In this document: positions 18,273 to 27,319 of the stretch, piece after piece
Layout: each line of letters starts with the position of its first letter
How positions within the stretch are numbered: the first letter of the stretch is position 1
The notes under the pieces: generated by a model
Seen by the model: only the letters and a program-made list of their open reading frames with translations
Told to the model about the DNA's origin: nothing
The model's database searches: none
Made by a program: the position numbers and the translations under genes
NCBI GenBank assembly: GCA_023261445.1
Contig: JAHFOX010000010.1
Location: forward strand, 1 to 37,407
DNA length: 37,407 nt
Direction: 5' to 3'
From: Planctomycetota bacterium
GTDB taxonomy: Bacteria > Planctomycetota > Brocadiia > Brocadiales > Brocadiaceae

Positions 18273-19121
18273 ATGATAAATCATAGTGCAAAACTACCCA
18301 TCGGTGTCTTTGATTCAGGTGTAGGAGGGATATCAGTTCTTGCTGAGATAATAAAAGCGCTGCCTTCTGAAGAATTCATTTATTTTGCCGATACGCTCAA
18401 TTCCCCGTATGGTGTCAAACCGGAGAATGCCATTAGGTCTCTAGCTATAAAAGCGGCTGATTTTCTGTCAAATTTAGGCATTAAATCGCTGGTCGTTGCA
18501 TGCAACACCGCTACAAGCGCTGCAATTAGCGAACTTCGGGAAATGTATAACTTTCCAGTAATTGGGATGGAACCAGCTATAAAACCTGCTGTGGGGCTTG
18601 GACTAAAAGGCAAAATTCTTGTAATGGCAACTCCGCTTACCCTAAAAAGCAAGAAGTTTAAAGAGTTGGTGTATAATTACAAACATCTGTCGGAAATAGT
18701 ACCGCTTCCTTGTGCAGGCTTAGTTGAAATCATTGAACGATGTAACACTAACGGGCGAGAAATAGAAGAGTATCTTTTTAACTTGTTTTGTCCAATAAAC
18801 AAAGAGAAAATTTCAACTATCGTTCTTGGTTGTACACATTATGTTTTAGTTAAGCAGGAAATCATAAAAGCAGTAGGGAAAAGTATCAATGTTATAGATG
18901 GTAATTACGGAACAGCCAGACATCTAAAGAGTGTCCTTCAAAACGAAAGGCTGCTTAACAACGTTATTGACGGCAGCGACACCCTTATGCCTATAAAAGC
19001 GAATGTAAGATTTTATGTCTCTGAAAATGAAAAAGAAGTGATAATGACATGCAAACGATTATTACAAAATGAAGGAATAAACTGTGAAGAGAAAAATTTA
19101 AACTATGTAAATACTCAGTAA
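18273..19121 (+). CDS. murI: Glutamate racemase
   Basis: PIGVFDSGVGGISVLAEIIKALPSEEFIYFADTLNSPYG..VVACNTATSAAISELRE..VLGCTHYVLVKQEI. Confidence 0.95.
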   Translation: MINHSAKLPIGVFDSGVGGISVLAEIIKALPSEEFIYFADTLNSPYGVKPENAIRSLAIKAADFLSNLGIKSLVVACNTATSAAISELREMYNFPVIGMEPAIKPAVGLGLKGKILVMATPLTLKSKKFKELVYNYKHLSEIVPLPCAGLVEIIERCNTNGREIEEYLFNLFCPINKEKISTIVLGCTHYVLVKQEIIKAVGKSINVIDGNYGTARHLKSVLQNERLLNNVIDGSDTLMPIKANVRFYVSENEKEVIMTCKRLLQNEGINCEEKNLNYVNTQ

Positions 19122-19140
19122 AAAGAAAGGAGAATTTAAC

Positions 19141-19632
19141 ATGTCAAGCATGGACAATCTGAAGAATGCCTTTGCGGGTGAATCGCAGGCAAATAGAAAA
19201 TACCTCGCTTTTGCCAAAAAGGCTGAGGAGGAGGGTTTTAAACAGATAGCAAAGCTCTTTAGAGCCGCGGCTGAGGCAGAGACTGTGCACGCACACAACC
19301 ATCTGCGAGCAATATCAGGCGTGCATAATACGAAAGAAAATATACAAGATGCAATCGGGGGTGAGACGTATGAGTTTACAAAGATGTACCCGCAGATGAT
19401 TGAAGAGGCAAAGAAAGAGGGGAATAAACAGGCATTGCAGAGTTTTGAGTTTGCCAATAAAGTGGAAAAAATACATGCCGACCTTTATCAAAAGGCATTA
19501 AAAGATTTGGGTAAGAATGAATCAGTTGATTATTATGTTTGCAAGGTCTGTGGAAATACGGTTGAAAAAGAAGCGCCGGATAAATGTCCTATCTGCGGCG
19601 CATCTAAATCAATGTTTGTGAAGATTAACTAA
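19141..19632 (+). CDS. Rubrerythrin
   Basis: NLKNAFAGESQANRKYLAFAKKAEEEG...ETVHAHNHL...; C-terminal rubredoxin-like CKVCGNTVEKEAPDKCPICGA; strong AAAGGAG ribosome binding site. Confidence 0.95.
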   Translation: MSSMDNLKNAFAGESQANRKYLAFAKKAEEEGFKQIAKLFRAAAEAETVHAHNHLRAISGVHNTKENIQDAIGGETYEFTKMYPQMIEEAKKEGNKQALQSFEFANKVEKIHADLYQKALKDLGKNESVDYYVCKVCGNTVEKEAPDKCPICGASKSMFVKIN

Positions 19633-19732
19633 GTTAGACTGCTTTTATCAGCACTTCTGTGTGTGGTGGATTCTAATTGACAACAAAATGGATATGCTGT
19701 AAACTTTTGAAGTATGCTTGAAAGTTAGTCTT

Positions 19733-19774
19733 ACCTTCGGTAAACAAGGAATGGCGTTATGTCAAACCGAAGGT
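19733..19774. repeat. Inverted repeat downstream of rubrerythrin
   Basis: ACCTTCGGT (19733-19741) / ACCGAAGGT (19766-19774), 9-bp perfect arms, 24-nt loop. Confidence 0.5.
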
Positions 19775-19868
19775 TAACGATTGATTAATATTGATTTTTT
19801 AACCTCTGTTGCAATGCATAACAATACATGAATTTAAGGTATTACTTACAAATACTTAATGTAAAAAT

Positions 19869-21389
19869 ATGTTCATTAAAGTACGTACAGAATTTTTCAG
19901 CAAAAACCTGTTTTCCCTCCTCATTGCAGCGTCCCTCGTTATACATGGGGTTGTCATCTTTCTATCGCCGCAGGCAAACCAGATTATAAGTCTAAATTCG
20001 CTTCGAGAGCGTTTTATCCGCGAACCTGAAGAATATGCAGTTGCGTTGGAACTCGAAGATACCAGTACGCAAGCACAAAATGAGTCTTTAGAAAAAGAAC
20101 AAAATAAAGACGAGGTAAAGAAAGAAAAAGAACCCGAAAAAAAGAAGGAAAAATTATTTACAGACACTTCTGATAACAGGGAGGATGAAGAAGTAAAGGT
20201 TGATACAGATAAAATCGGCGAAAAGGGTGCTGTAGCGAAGGATAATTTTTCTAACGATAAGCAACCAGTGAACAATGAGCCACACGCCGAAGGCCGTTCG
20301 AAAGCGCCGCTTTTGGGTAAGGGACAGGTAACAGTTCCTGGCGATGGTCAGCAGCAACCACAAGAACAGCAAACCACGGCGCAGGCTTTTATTGCAGGGG
20401 ATAGCTCTGATAATAAAAATTCTCCACCCAAATATGCGAATCTGCCGCAGGGATTAGAAAAACAAGAGGATGCTATAAAACCTGTTCAAAAGCCACAACT
20501 GCAAACCCCTTTTGAAAGAAAGGAACAGGTGTTATCTGAAAAAAATGACGAAGAACATACAGAGGTAAAAACGGTCAAGCTGAACGAACCGGTAAAAACG
20601 GAAAATAATGAGCAAACTCCACAAAGGAAGCGTCTCAATATTGGGCGTGGTGTTGCACAAAAGGAAGAGGTGGAGACAATGTCTGAACGTGAAGGTATAC
20701 TGATTACAGATGAACAGAATGAAGTGGGTAAAAAAACAGAAATAAAGGAAGATTCATTGGCATCTTCAAAGGAACATGAAGCAGTAAAGGATAAGAATGA
20801 TGTAAAGAAAGAAGAAAATAATGAAGCAAAAGAAATGAAGGTTAAGCAGGAAACAGATGTGCTTAAGCCAGAAATACAACAGCCTCAATCAGAAATGGCT
20901 GGTTTTGAACCACAACGCAGACTTGAAAGAGGATTGAATGAGGAGGAGAGTCCCAGCAAGATTGAAAAGCCTAAGGTGTTTTTTAACGTCAATGCAAAGA
21001 CAGAAGGATCAAATAAAGACCCCGTGCTCTTTGAGGATACAATATCTAATGCGGCTATTTCGGGTGCGCCGTCTTTCAACGTGCAAAAACATGAATATGC
21101 CCCTTATTTCAAGCATATTCGTGACAGAATATCATTATATTGGTTTCTTGGATATGGTACCCGTGCTGAAATAAAGCTAGAAACTAAAGAGGATAAACCG
21201 ATTATTATAGAGTTTAAGGTCTTACCCGACGGCTCTATTGATGATGTTAAGGTTGTGGATGATGCAGGGAATTTTAATCTTGCCTCACGGCTTATTTCCT
21301 CTGTTGAAAACGCATCGCCATTAAATCCTTTTCCACCAAATATCAAGGAACCGTCAATTGAAGTAAGATTTAATTTCTATTTTTTCTAA
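19869..21389 (+). CDS. tonB: TonB-like energy transducer with very long charged linker
   Basis: One N-terminal TM (NLFSLLIAASLVIHGVVIFL), ~370-aa E/K/Q-rich low-complexity linker, C-terminal TonB-type domain (IIIEFKVLPDGSIDDVKVVDDAGNFNLASRLISSVENASPLNPFPPNIKEPSIEVRFNFYF); upstream of exbB/exbD. Confidence 0.8.
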   Translation: MFIKVRTEFFSKNLFSLLIAASLVIHGVVIFLSPQANQIISLNSLRERFIREPEEYAVALELEDTSTQAQNESLEKEQNKDEVKKEKEPEKKKEKLFTDTSDNREDEEVKVDTDKIGEKGAVAKDNFSNDKQPVNNEPHAEGRSKAPLLGKGQVTVPGDGQQQPQEQQTTAQAFIAGDSSDNKNSPPKYANLPQGLEKQEDAIKPVQKPQLQTPFERKEQVLSEKNDEEHTEVKTVKLNEPVKTENNEQTPQRKRLNIGRGVAQKEEVETMSEREGILITDEQNEVGKKTEIKEDSLASSKEHEAVKDKNDVKKEENNEAKEMKVKQETDVLKPEIQQPQSEMAGFEPQRRLERGLNEEESPSKIEKPKVFFNVNAKTEGSNKDPVLFEDTISNAAISGAPSFNVQKHEYAPYFKHIRDRISLYWFLGYGTRAEIKLETKEDKPIIIEFKVLPDGSIDDVKVVDDAGNFNLASRLISSVENASPLNPFPPNIKEPSIEVRFNFYFF

Positions 21390-21431
21390 TATTTTAATAA
21401 GCATATTTAACAAACAGGAGGGAATAAAACT

Positions 21432-22049
21432 TTGGAATGGCTGATAGGCGGCGGTCCTATAATGATACCGTTGTTAATTTGTTCTGTCCTAGCCTTGGCA
21501 GTTATTATTGAAAGGGCAATTAATCTGCGCAGAAATAAAATTCTGAAACCAGAGATTATACAAACCATTGAGGCAATACGAAGCCATGACGATATACCTT
21601 TTGCAATCTCGAAATGTGAAGTAATATCAGGTCCATTTTCAAATTTGCTGCGCCGCATACTCACAAATAATCATCTTACGCGAGAGGAAAAGTTTATTGA
21701 TATACAGGCAGCCGGACGGCAGGAAACAAAGATGCTTGAAAAGAGGCTCTTGGTGCTTGAAGTAATCACCGCAGTGGCGCCTTTGTTGGGATTGCTTGGA
21801 ACGGTATTAGGGCTGGAAAGTATTTTTGGGATCATATCTGAACTTGGTCTGGGACAGGCAAGGGCATTTTCAGGCGGGCTTGCTGAAGCCATTCGTACTA
21901 CAGTTTTCGGGCTTTTTATTGCAATTCCGTCTTTAGTGGCGTATAGCTATTTTGATAAAAAAGTAGATACATTTATTCTTGAAATGGAAGAATATTCTAT
22001 GCACCTCCTCAACAAACTATATCCGGCTAAAGGATTTGACAAAAAATAA
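21432..22049 (+). CDS. exbB: MotA/TolQ/ExbB proton channel family protein
   Basis: MEWLIGGGPIMIPLLICSVLALAVIIERAINL...ITAVAPLLGLLGTVLGLESIF...AFSGGLAEAIRTTVFGLFIAIPSLVAYSYF; TTG start after AGGAGG. Confidence 0.93.
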   Translation: MEWLIGGGPIMIPLLICSVLALAVIIERAINLRRNKILKPEIIQTIEAIRSHDDIPFAISKCEVISGPFSNLLRRILTNNHLTREEKFIDIQAAGRQETKMLEKRLLVLEVITAVAPLLGLLGTVLGLESIFGIISELGLGQARAFSGGLAEAIRTTVFGLFIAIPSLVAYSYFDKKVDTFILEMEEYSMHLLNKLYPAKGFDKK

Positions 22050-22115
22050 ATCTTCTAGGCAAGCCCCTTGCTTTACTACAATATAGTTCTAAAGGAGTTT
22101 TTTAATTTATAAACC

Positions 22116-22529
22116 ATGAAATTCCGAGAAAAACGCATTACAAAATCTATCATAAATCTTACACCAATGGTAGATATGCTGTTTTTAATACTTTTGTTTT
22201 TTTTGGTTACATCCAGTTTTATAGAACAGCCAAATATCAAACTAGAACTTCCCTCAACCAAATATGCATCCACAAGCAAACTTGAAGAGCGGGTATTAAC
22301 AATTTCTGCGGATGGAAAGCTATTCTTCCAGAACGAACCTGTCGAAAGAAAGGCCCTTATCCCTGTATTGAAAAACGCCTTCTTAAAACAGGACGACAAA
22401 ACCCTTATTATGCGCGCGGACAAGAATGTGCCTTACGGTGTTATCATTGATGTCATGGATGCGGCTAAAGGAGCAGGTTTAAAGAAGATTGTTGCGCCGA
22501 CTATTTTTGAACCTGAGAAAAAACCTTAG
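22116..22529 (+). CDS. exbD: ExbD/TolR family biopolymer transport protein
   Basis: INLTPMVDMLFLILLFFLVTSSFIEQPNIKLELPS with the membrane Asp; C-terminal VPYGVIIDVMDAAKGAGLKKI. Confidence 0.93.
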   Translation: MKFREKRITKSIINLTPMVDMLFLILLFFLVTSSFIEQPNIKLELPSTKYASTSKLEERVLTISADGKLFFQNEPVERKALIPVLKNAFLKQDDKTLIMRADKNVPYGVIIDVMDAAKGAGLKKIVAPTIFEPEKKP

Positions 22530-22665
22530 TTCGATGCTCAGGAAGATCAATTTCTTTCCGTTTGTTATGAGAGTTAGGCATGGAATAATTTAGTTGCACC
22601 TTGACAGCTAATTCCTTACAATAACAGCCAATTTATGATTTTATAAGCTCAAGGAGTATTAACAG

Positions 22666-23112
22666 ATGCTAAAGAAGAAATTCGTAAAAGACAAATGTGT
22701 GACGTGCAAACAGTGTATGATAGAATGTGCCGTAAGACATTCTACTTCAAGAAACCTGTATGATGCATTTGCAGAAACCCCTAAACCTAGATATCGCTTA
22801 CAAGTATCTATAAAAAAAGACAAACCACATATGACAGTGTGCCAAAACTGTGCAAAGCCTAAGTGCGTGGAATCCTGTGAGTATGGAGCTATTACAAAAT
22901 ATGAGGACGGCAATGTGATTATTGACACAAAAAAATGTGTCGGGTGCTGGGCATGCATAGAGGCATGTCCTTTTGGAGCGATTACCAAAAATACAGAACT
23001 CAATTTTGCATTCAATTGTGATGACTGCATGGGATTTGATACTATGGCTTGTGTTGAAGCATGCAAGACTGATGCACTGGTATATACAGAGAAATATACC
23101 AGCAAAAATTAA
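22666..23112 (+). CDS. Ferredoxin-like iron-sulfur protein with four predicted [4Fe-4S] clusters (CooF/HycB/DmsB-like)
   Basis: Cys motifs CVTCKQCMIEC, CQNCAKPKCVESC, CVGCWACIEAC and CDDCMGFDTMACVEAC. Confidence 0.85.
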   Translation: MLKKKFVKDKCVTCKQCMIECAVRHSTSRNLYDAFAETPKPRYRLQVSIKKDKPHMTVCQNCAKPKCVESCEYGAITKYEDGNVIIDTKKCVGCWACIEACPFGAITKNTELNFAFNCDDCMGFDTMACVEACKTDALVYTEKYTSKN

Positions 23113-23124
23113 TTAAACCTTATA

Positions 23125-23811
23125 ATGATTGTCGCAATACATCAGCCGCAATATCTGCCTTGGATTGGCTACTTTGATAAGATAGATCGTTCAGATGTAT
23201 TTGTGTTATTGGATAATGTACAGTACAAAAAAAACGAGTTTCAGAACCGTAACCGTATAAAAACATCTCAGGGTTGGCAGTGGATTACAGTCCCCGTTTT
23301 GTATAAATATACTGAAAAAATAAATGAAGTAAAAATAAATAATACTGTAGACTGGCAGAGGAAACACCTGAGTGCGCTGATTTGTAATTACTCGAAGGCG
23401 CCTTTTTTAAAAGAACATCTGGGGTTTTTTGAAGAAACATTCTCAATACATTGGGAATGTCTGGTAGAAATTAATATCCATATAATCAAATATCTAAACA
23501 AGGCGCTGGGGATTAATAAAGAAGTACTGGTGGCATCTAACCTTAAATTGCGTGAAGAACCGACTGAACGACTAATTGACATCTGTAAATATGTTCAGGC
23601 TGACACGTATTTATCTGGCGAAAGTGGCGCAAATTATATGAACGTTGATGCGTTTACTCAGGCAAAAATCCATGTCAAATTTCAAGACTTCCATCATCCC
23701 GTTTATCAGCAACTTTACGATAAATTTGAACCACTTATGTCAATAGTAGACCTTTTGTTTAACCACGGCACCCATAGTTTGGAAATTATAAGGAACCAAA
23801 ATAAACGATGA
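23125..23811 (+). CDS. WbqC-family protein
   Basis: MIVAIHQPQYLPWIGYFDKIDRSDVFVLLDNVQYKKNEFQNRNRIKTSQGWQWITVPV; YLSGESGANYM. Confidence 0.92.
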   Translation: MIVAIHQPQYLPWIGYFDKIDRSDVFVLLDNVQYKKNEFQNRNRIKTSQGWQWITVPVLYKYTEKINEVKINNTVDWQRKHLSALICNYSKAPFLKEHLGFFEETFSIHWECLVEINIHIIKYLNKALGINKEVLVASNLKLREEPTERLIDICKYVQADTYLSGESGANYMNVDAFTQAKIHVKFQDFHHPVYQQLYDKFEPLMSIVDLLFNHGTHSLEIIRNQNKR

Positions 23812-24425
23812 ATGTGCTGGCTTTAGGCTCACATCCTGATGATATTGAATTCGGCTGTGGCGGCGCTCTTTTTCTATATGCCAAAAAGGGACATCAAGTG
23901 TTCTTGCACATATTGACTAAAGGTGAGTCCGGAGGGAATGGCGCCATTCGAAAGGAAGAACAATTGAATGCCGCAAAAATACTTCACATCAAAGAAGTTT
24001 TTTTCGGTGATTATGTGGATACTCAGATTCCAGTTGACAAGGCGCTGATTTCCGAAATAGAGTCTATTCTGCATAAAGTTAAACCTGATATTATATTTGT
24101 AAACTATCCCGATGACACTCATCAGGATCATAGAAATCTTGCAATGGCAACCATATCGGCAACACGTTACATTAGAAATGTGCTATTTTATGAAGGACCA
24201 ACCACACAGAATTTTACTCCAAATGTGTTTGTTGATATCGGTGAAGAATTAAATGCTAAACTGGATGCGCTGAATGCCCACGCAACTCAAGCGCTTAAAA
24301 CAAATATCGAGGGAGTTTCAATTACCGATATAGCAAAGGCTGCTGCGACCTTTCGTGGTATTCAGGGCAGGGTGACTTATGCCGAAGGGTTCGTCTCGGA
24401 ACGGCTATTTATTACAATATGGTAA
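23808..24425 (+). CDS. PIG-L family (LmbE-like) deacetylase
   Basis: NVLALGSHPDDIEFGCGGALFLYAKKGHQV...NYPDDTHQDHRNLA; ATGA overlap with the wbqC-like stop (translational coupling). Confidence 0.93.
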   Translation: MNVLALGSHPDDIEFGCGGALFLYAKKGHQVFLHILTKGESGGNGAIRKEEQLNAAKILHIKEVFFGDYVDTQIPVDKALISEIESILHKVKPDIIFVNYPDDTHQDHRNLAMATISATRYIRNVLFYEGPTTQNFTPNVFVDIGEELNAKLDALNAHATQALKTNIEGVSITDIAKAAATFRGIQGRVTYAEGFVSERLFITIW

Positions 24426-24699
24426 ATATATATTTTACTTTAAATGGTAAATTTTTCTCGCATTTAGTATAGTTAACGTAAACATATTGTTGAAATATAA
24501 TACTCTAGTTTGTAATCTTATGCTCTACTTTGTATTGGGTATACCGCTATACAAGGGATTTTGCAATTTCTCAGACAGTTCTTTTCATGCCTTACACTGT
24601 TTAACTATTCTGGTATTTTCCAAAACCTATATTTTACATGGAATTGCTTCTCCATCGTTGTATACTTATTCAAAAATAGATGTATCGCTGCCACTTTTA

Positions 24700-25776
24700 A
24701 TGTTGCTTTCAGTATTTAACGAGAAGAAAGAAGCCATTATTCCTCATTCTAAGCCAACGATTAACGAAGAAGATGTTGTTGCCGTCTCAAACACGCTTCG
24801 TTCAGGAAATATTGCACAACGGGAGATGGTAGAAAAATTTGAGCGTGAAATAGCCAATTATATTGGTTTAAAAGGTGGCGTTGCAACATCCTCTGGTTCT
24901 ACAGCCCTCCACTTAGCCTTGCTTGCATTAGATGTTACAAAAAAGGACGCAGTAGCCATTCCAAGTTATGTATGCACAGCGGTTCTGAATGCCGTTAATT
25001 ACATCGGCGCTTCCCCAGTCCTGATAGACATCCATCCCGATACGCTTAATCTGGATGTAGAGGATTTAAAAAGAAAACTAACCAGGCATGTCAGAGCCAT
25101 TATTGTTCCACATGCATTTGGTCTTCCTGCAGATATTGAAGAAATTACGGGACTGGGCATTCCTGTGGTTGAAGATTGTGCCCAATCTATCGGCGCTACT
25201 TACAAAAATAAGAAGGTTGGCTCATTTGGCAATGTCTCTGTTTTCTCATTTTATGCCACTAAGGTAATTACCACAAGTGAAGGAGGAATGGTGGCTTCAA
25301 ACTCAAATGAGCTTTTGGGAAAAGTAAGAGACCTAAAGGATTATGACAATAAAGAGAATTACATTACACGATATAATTATAAAATGACCGACATTCAGGC
25401 ATCATTGGGACTTTCACAACTGAAAAGATTAAATCAGTTTATTGAAATACGCCGAAGCATTGCCCAAAGGTATACTGACGAACTTAAAGATTTCTGTGCC
25501 TTGCCAATCAATCACAAAAGTGACAGTAAACACATATATTATCGCTATATAATCAAGCTGCGCAGAGATGTAGAAGGTTTTCTGAAATTGTCGAAGGAGA
25601 AGGGTATAAACTGTGAGAGACCCATATTCAAGCCTTTGCATAAATATCTTAATTTATCAGGTTTCCCCAACACAGATAGTGTCTGGAAGCGGGCGGTATC
25701 AATTCCTATCTATCCAACACTTACAGAAGAAAATATAAAAACTATCATTGAATTCGTTAAAAGCTGTAAACCATAA
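24700..25776 (+). CDS. DegT/DnrJ/EryC1/StrS aminotransferase
   Basis: KPTINEEDVVAVSNTLRSGNIAQREMVEKFEREIANYIGLKGGVATSSGSTALHLALLAL...VEDCAQSIGATYKNKKVGSFGNVSVFSFYATKVITTSEGGM. The ORF opens at 24487 but the first ~71 aa do not look like this family; start placed at 24700. Confidence 0.9.
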   Translation: MLLSVFNEKKEAIIPHSKPTINEEDVVAVSNTLRSGNIAQREMVEKFEREIANYIGLKGGVATSSGSTALHLALLALDVTKKDAVAIPSYVCTAVLNAVNYIGASPVLIDIHPDTLNLDVEDLKRKLTRHVRAIIVPHAFGLPADIEEITGLGIPVVEDCAQSIGATYKNKKVGSFGNVSVFSFYATKVITTSEGGMVASNSNELLGKVRDLKDYDNKENYITRYNYKMTDIQASLGLSQLKRLNQFIEIRRSIAQRYTDELKDFCALPINHKSDSKHIYYRYIIKLRRDVEGFLKLSKEKGINCERPIFKPLHKYLNLSGFPNTDSVWKRAVSIPIYPTLTEENIKTIIEFVKSCKP

Positions 25777-25791
25777 AATTTACATAGGAAA

Positions 25792-26952
25792 ATGTTAAAG
25801 TATTTTGTGGAAGCCAAAAGCGCAATTCGTATCTATTCGGTAGGTATTCTTTTTTCCCTTGCCTTTCTACTGATTCCGGGGGTGCAAAGGCATTTTGATT
25901 CCAATCATGTTCTCTGGCTCTATATTCTGTTGTTTTCTTATATAATCGCCAATGTCACCACGCCGGCGGTAAAGTTCATTGCGACTCGTTTCAATGTAGT
26001 TGATAAACCCGGAGGGCGCAAGATTCATTCCAATGCCACACCTCTTATGGGGGGGCTGGCAGTTTACATCGCCTTTGCTGTCACTATTATCCACAATGAC
26101 GTTTACTCGCCTGAATTAAAAGGCGTTGCCGTAGGCGCAACGATTGTTTTTATAATGGGACTTATTGACGATATAAAATCACTGCCGGCGATATTAAAAC
26201 TGATTGTTCAGTTGGTTGCCACGTATGTTATGATACGTTACGGCGTTGTCGCAGATTTTTTGCCAAACGTATGGTGGGGGAAATTCTTTGAGATAGTGAT
26301 TACAATGCTTTGGGTAATAGGTATCACTAATTCTCTAAATTTCTTTGACGGCATGGATGGACTGGCAACAGGATTAGTCATTGTAAGTGCCTTATTTATG
26401 GGGATGCTTGCTATTCAATCCAAACAACAGTATTTAATGTATCTTTCTATCGCGCTAGTGGGCAGCGGACTTGGGTTTCTTCCATATAATTTCAGATATA
26501 AGCAATGCGCCAGTATTTTTCTGGGTGATGGAGGCAGCACCTTTATGGGATTCACGCTTGCAAGCCTGACAATTATGGGTGGATGGGGAGCCACGGAACC
26601 TATTAAAGCGTATGCCATGCCTATACTCATTCTGGGAATATTCATATTTGACATGCTTTATACCACGGCTACAAGAATTAAAAATAAGCAAATTTCTGAT
26701 TTTGGCGAATGGTTAAGTTTTACAGGAAAGGATCACATGCATCATCGCCTTGAGAAGTTGGGATTTACAAGGAAGCAGGCCGTTTTTTTTATACTGCTCA
26801 TTTCAGCTACGCTTGGTTTAAGCGCCCTCGTATTGAGAAATGGAAACACGCTTGATGCCTTGTTGCTTCTGCTACACGCCGTCCTGATCTATCTTGTCAT
26901 TGTAATTCTCATGATACGAAGAAAGAATAAAAACAATGCAGCAAGCACTTAA
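25792..26952 (+). CDS. MraY/WecA-family undecaprenyl-phosphate sugar-1-phosphate transferase
   Basis: Multi-TM; VVDKPGGRKIHSNATPLMGGLAVY, MGLIDDIKSLPA, NSLNFFDGMDGLATG, IFLGDGGSTFMGF, KDHMHHRLEKLGF. Confidence 0.94.
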   Translation: MLKYFVEAKSAIRIYSVGILFSLAFLLIPGVQRHFDSNHVLWLYILLFSYIIANVTTPAVKFIATRFNVVDKPGGRKIHSNATPLMGGLAVYIAFAVTIIHNDVYSPELKGVAVGATIVFIMGLIDDIKSLPAILKLIVQLVATYVMIRYGVVADFLPNVWWGKFFEIVITMLWVIGITNSLNFFDGMDGLATGLVIVSALFMGMLAIQSKQQYLMYLSIALVGSGLGFLPYNFRYKQCASIFLGDGGSTFMGFTLASLTIMGGWGATEPIKAYAMPILILGIFIFDMLYTTATRIKNKQISDFGEWLSFTGKDHMHHRLEKLGFTRKQAVFFILLISATLGLSALVLRNGNTLDALLLLLHAVLIYLVIVILMIRRKNKNNAAST

Positions 26953-27319
26953 TATTTCATCTTCCACTATTTGCCAAATTAAAGATTAAAGAGTTTTGGA
27001 TAGTCATAAAAAGAAATTCATAGTGGCGCATAATTTCTTACTCCCGTAAGTTCAGAGTAGCGGTACACCCTTAACTTCCTATTCTTTCCTGTTATCTCAT
27101 GTCCAATTTTGTGTGCATAGTGTACCACCCCCGAACTGCATGATACTTGCGCTTACATATCCTTATGTGATAGACTTTCTTTTATTATCGTTTCTTATGT
27201 TGCAATGTGTATTATAAAGCATTTTCAAATGCGATATACTGCAATTAATAATATTGCTTTTTGTAAATACAATAACTTTCTTCTTCCGTTTACTATGGTA
27301 AAGTGTTCCGGGTAAAAAT

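Noticed and set aside
19856-20275. Minus-strand Ser/Phe-rich ORF opposite the tonB-like gene
   Set aside because: Low-complexity mirror of the E/K-rich linker coding sequence (antisense artefact).
22659-23105. 148-aa minus-strand ORF opposite the ferredoxin gene
   Set aside because: Same length as the real gene only because the reverse frame lacks stops; the plus strand has clear Cys cluster motifs.
24487-24699. N-terminal 71-aa extension of the DegT aminotransferase ORF
   Set aside because: TTG start, no family similarity in this stretch, and an ATG at 24700 precedes the canonical N-terminus.
27062-27126. GGTACAC/GTGTACC 7-bp inverted repeat in the 26952-27320 intergenic region
   Set aside because: Short arms with a ~50-nt gap are expected by chance in a region of this size.
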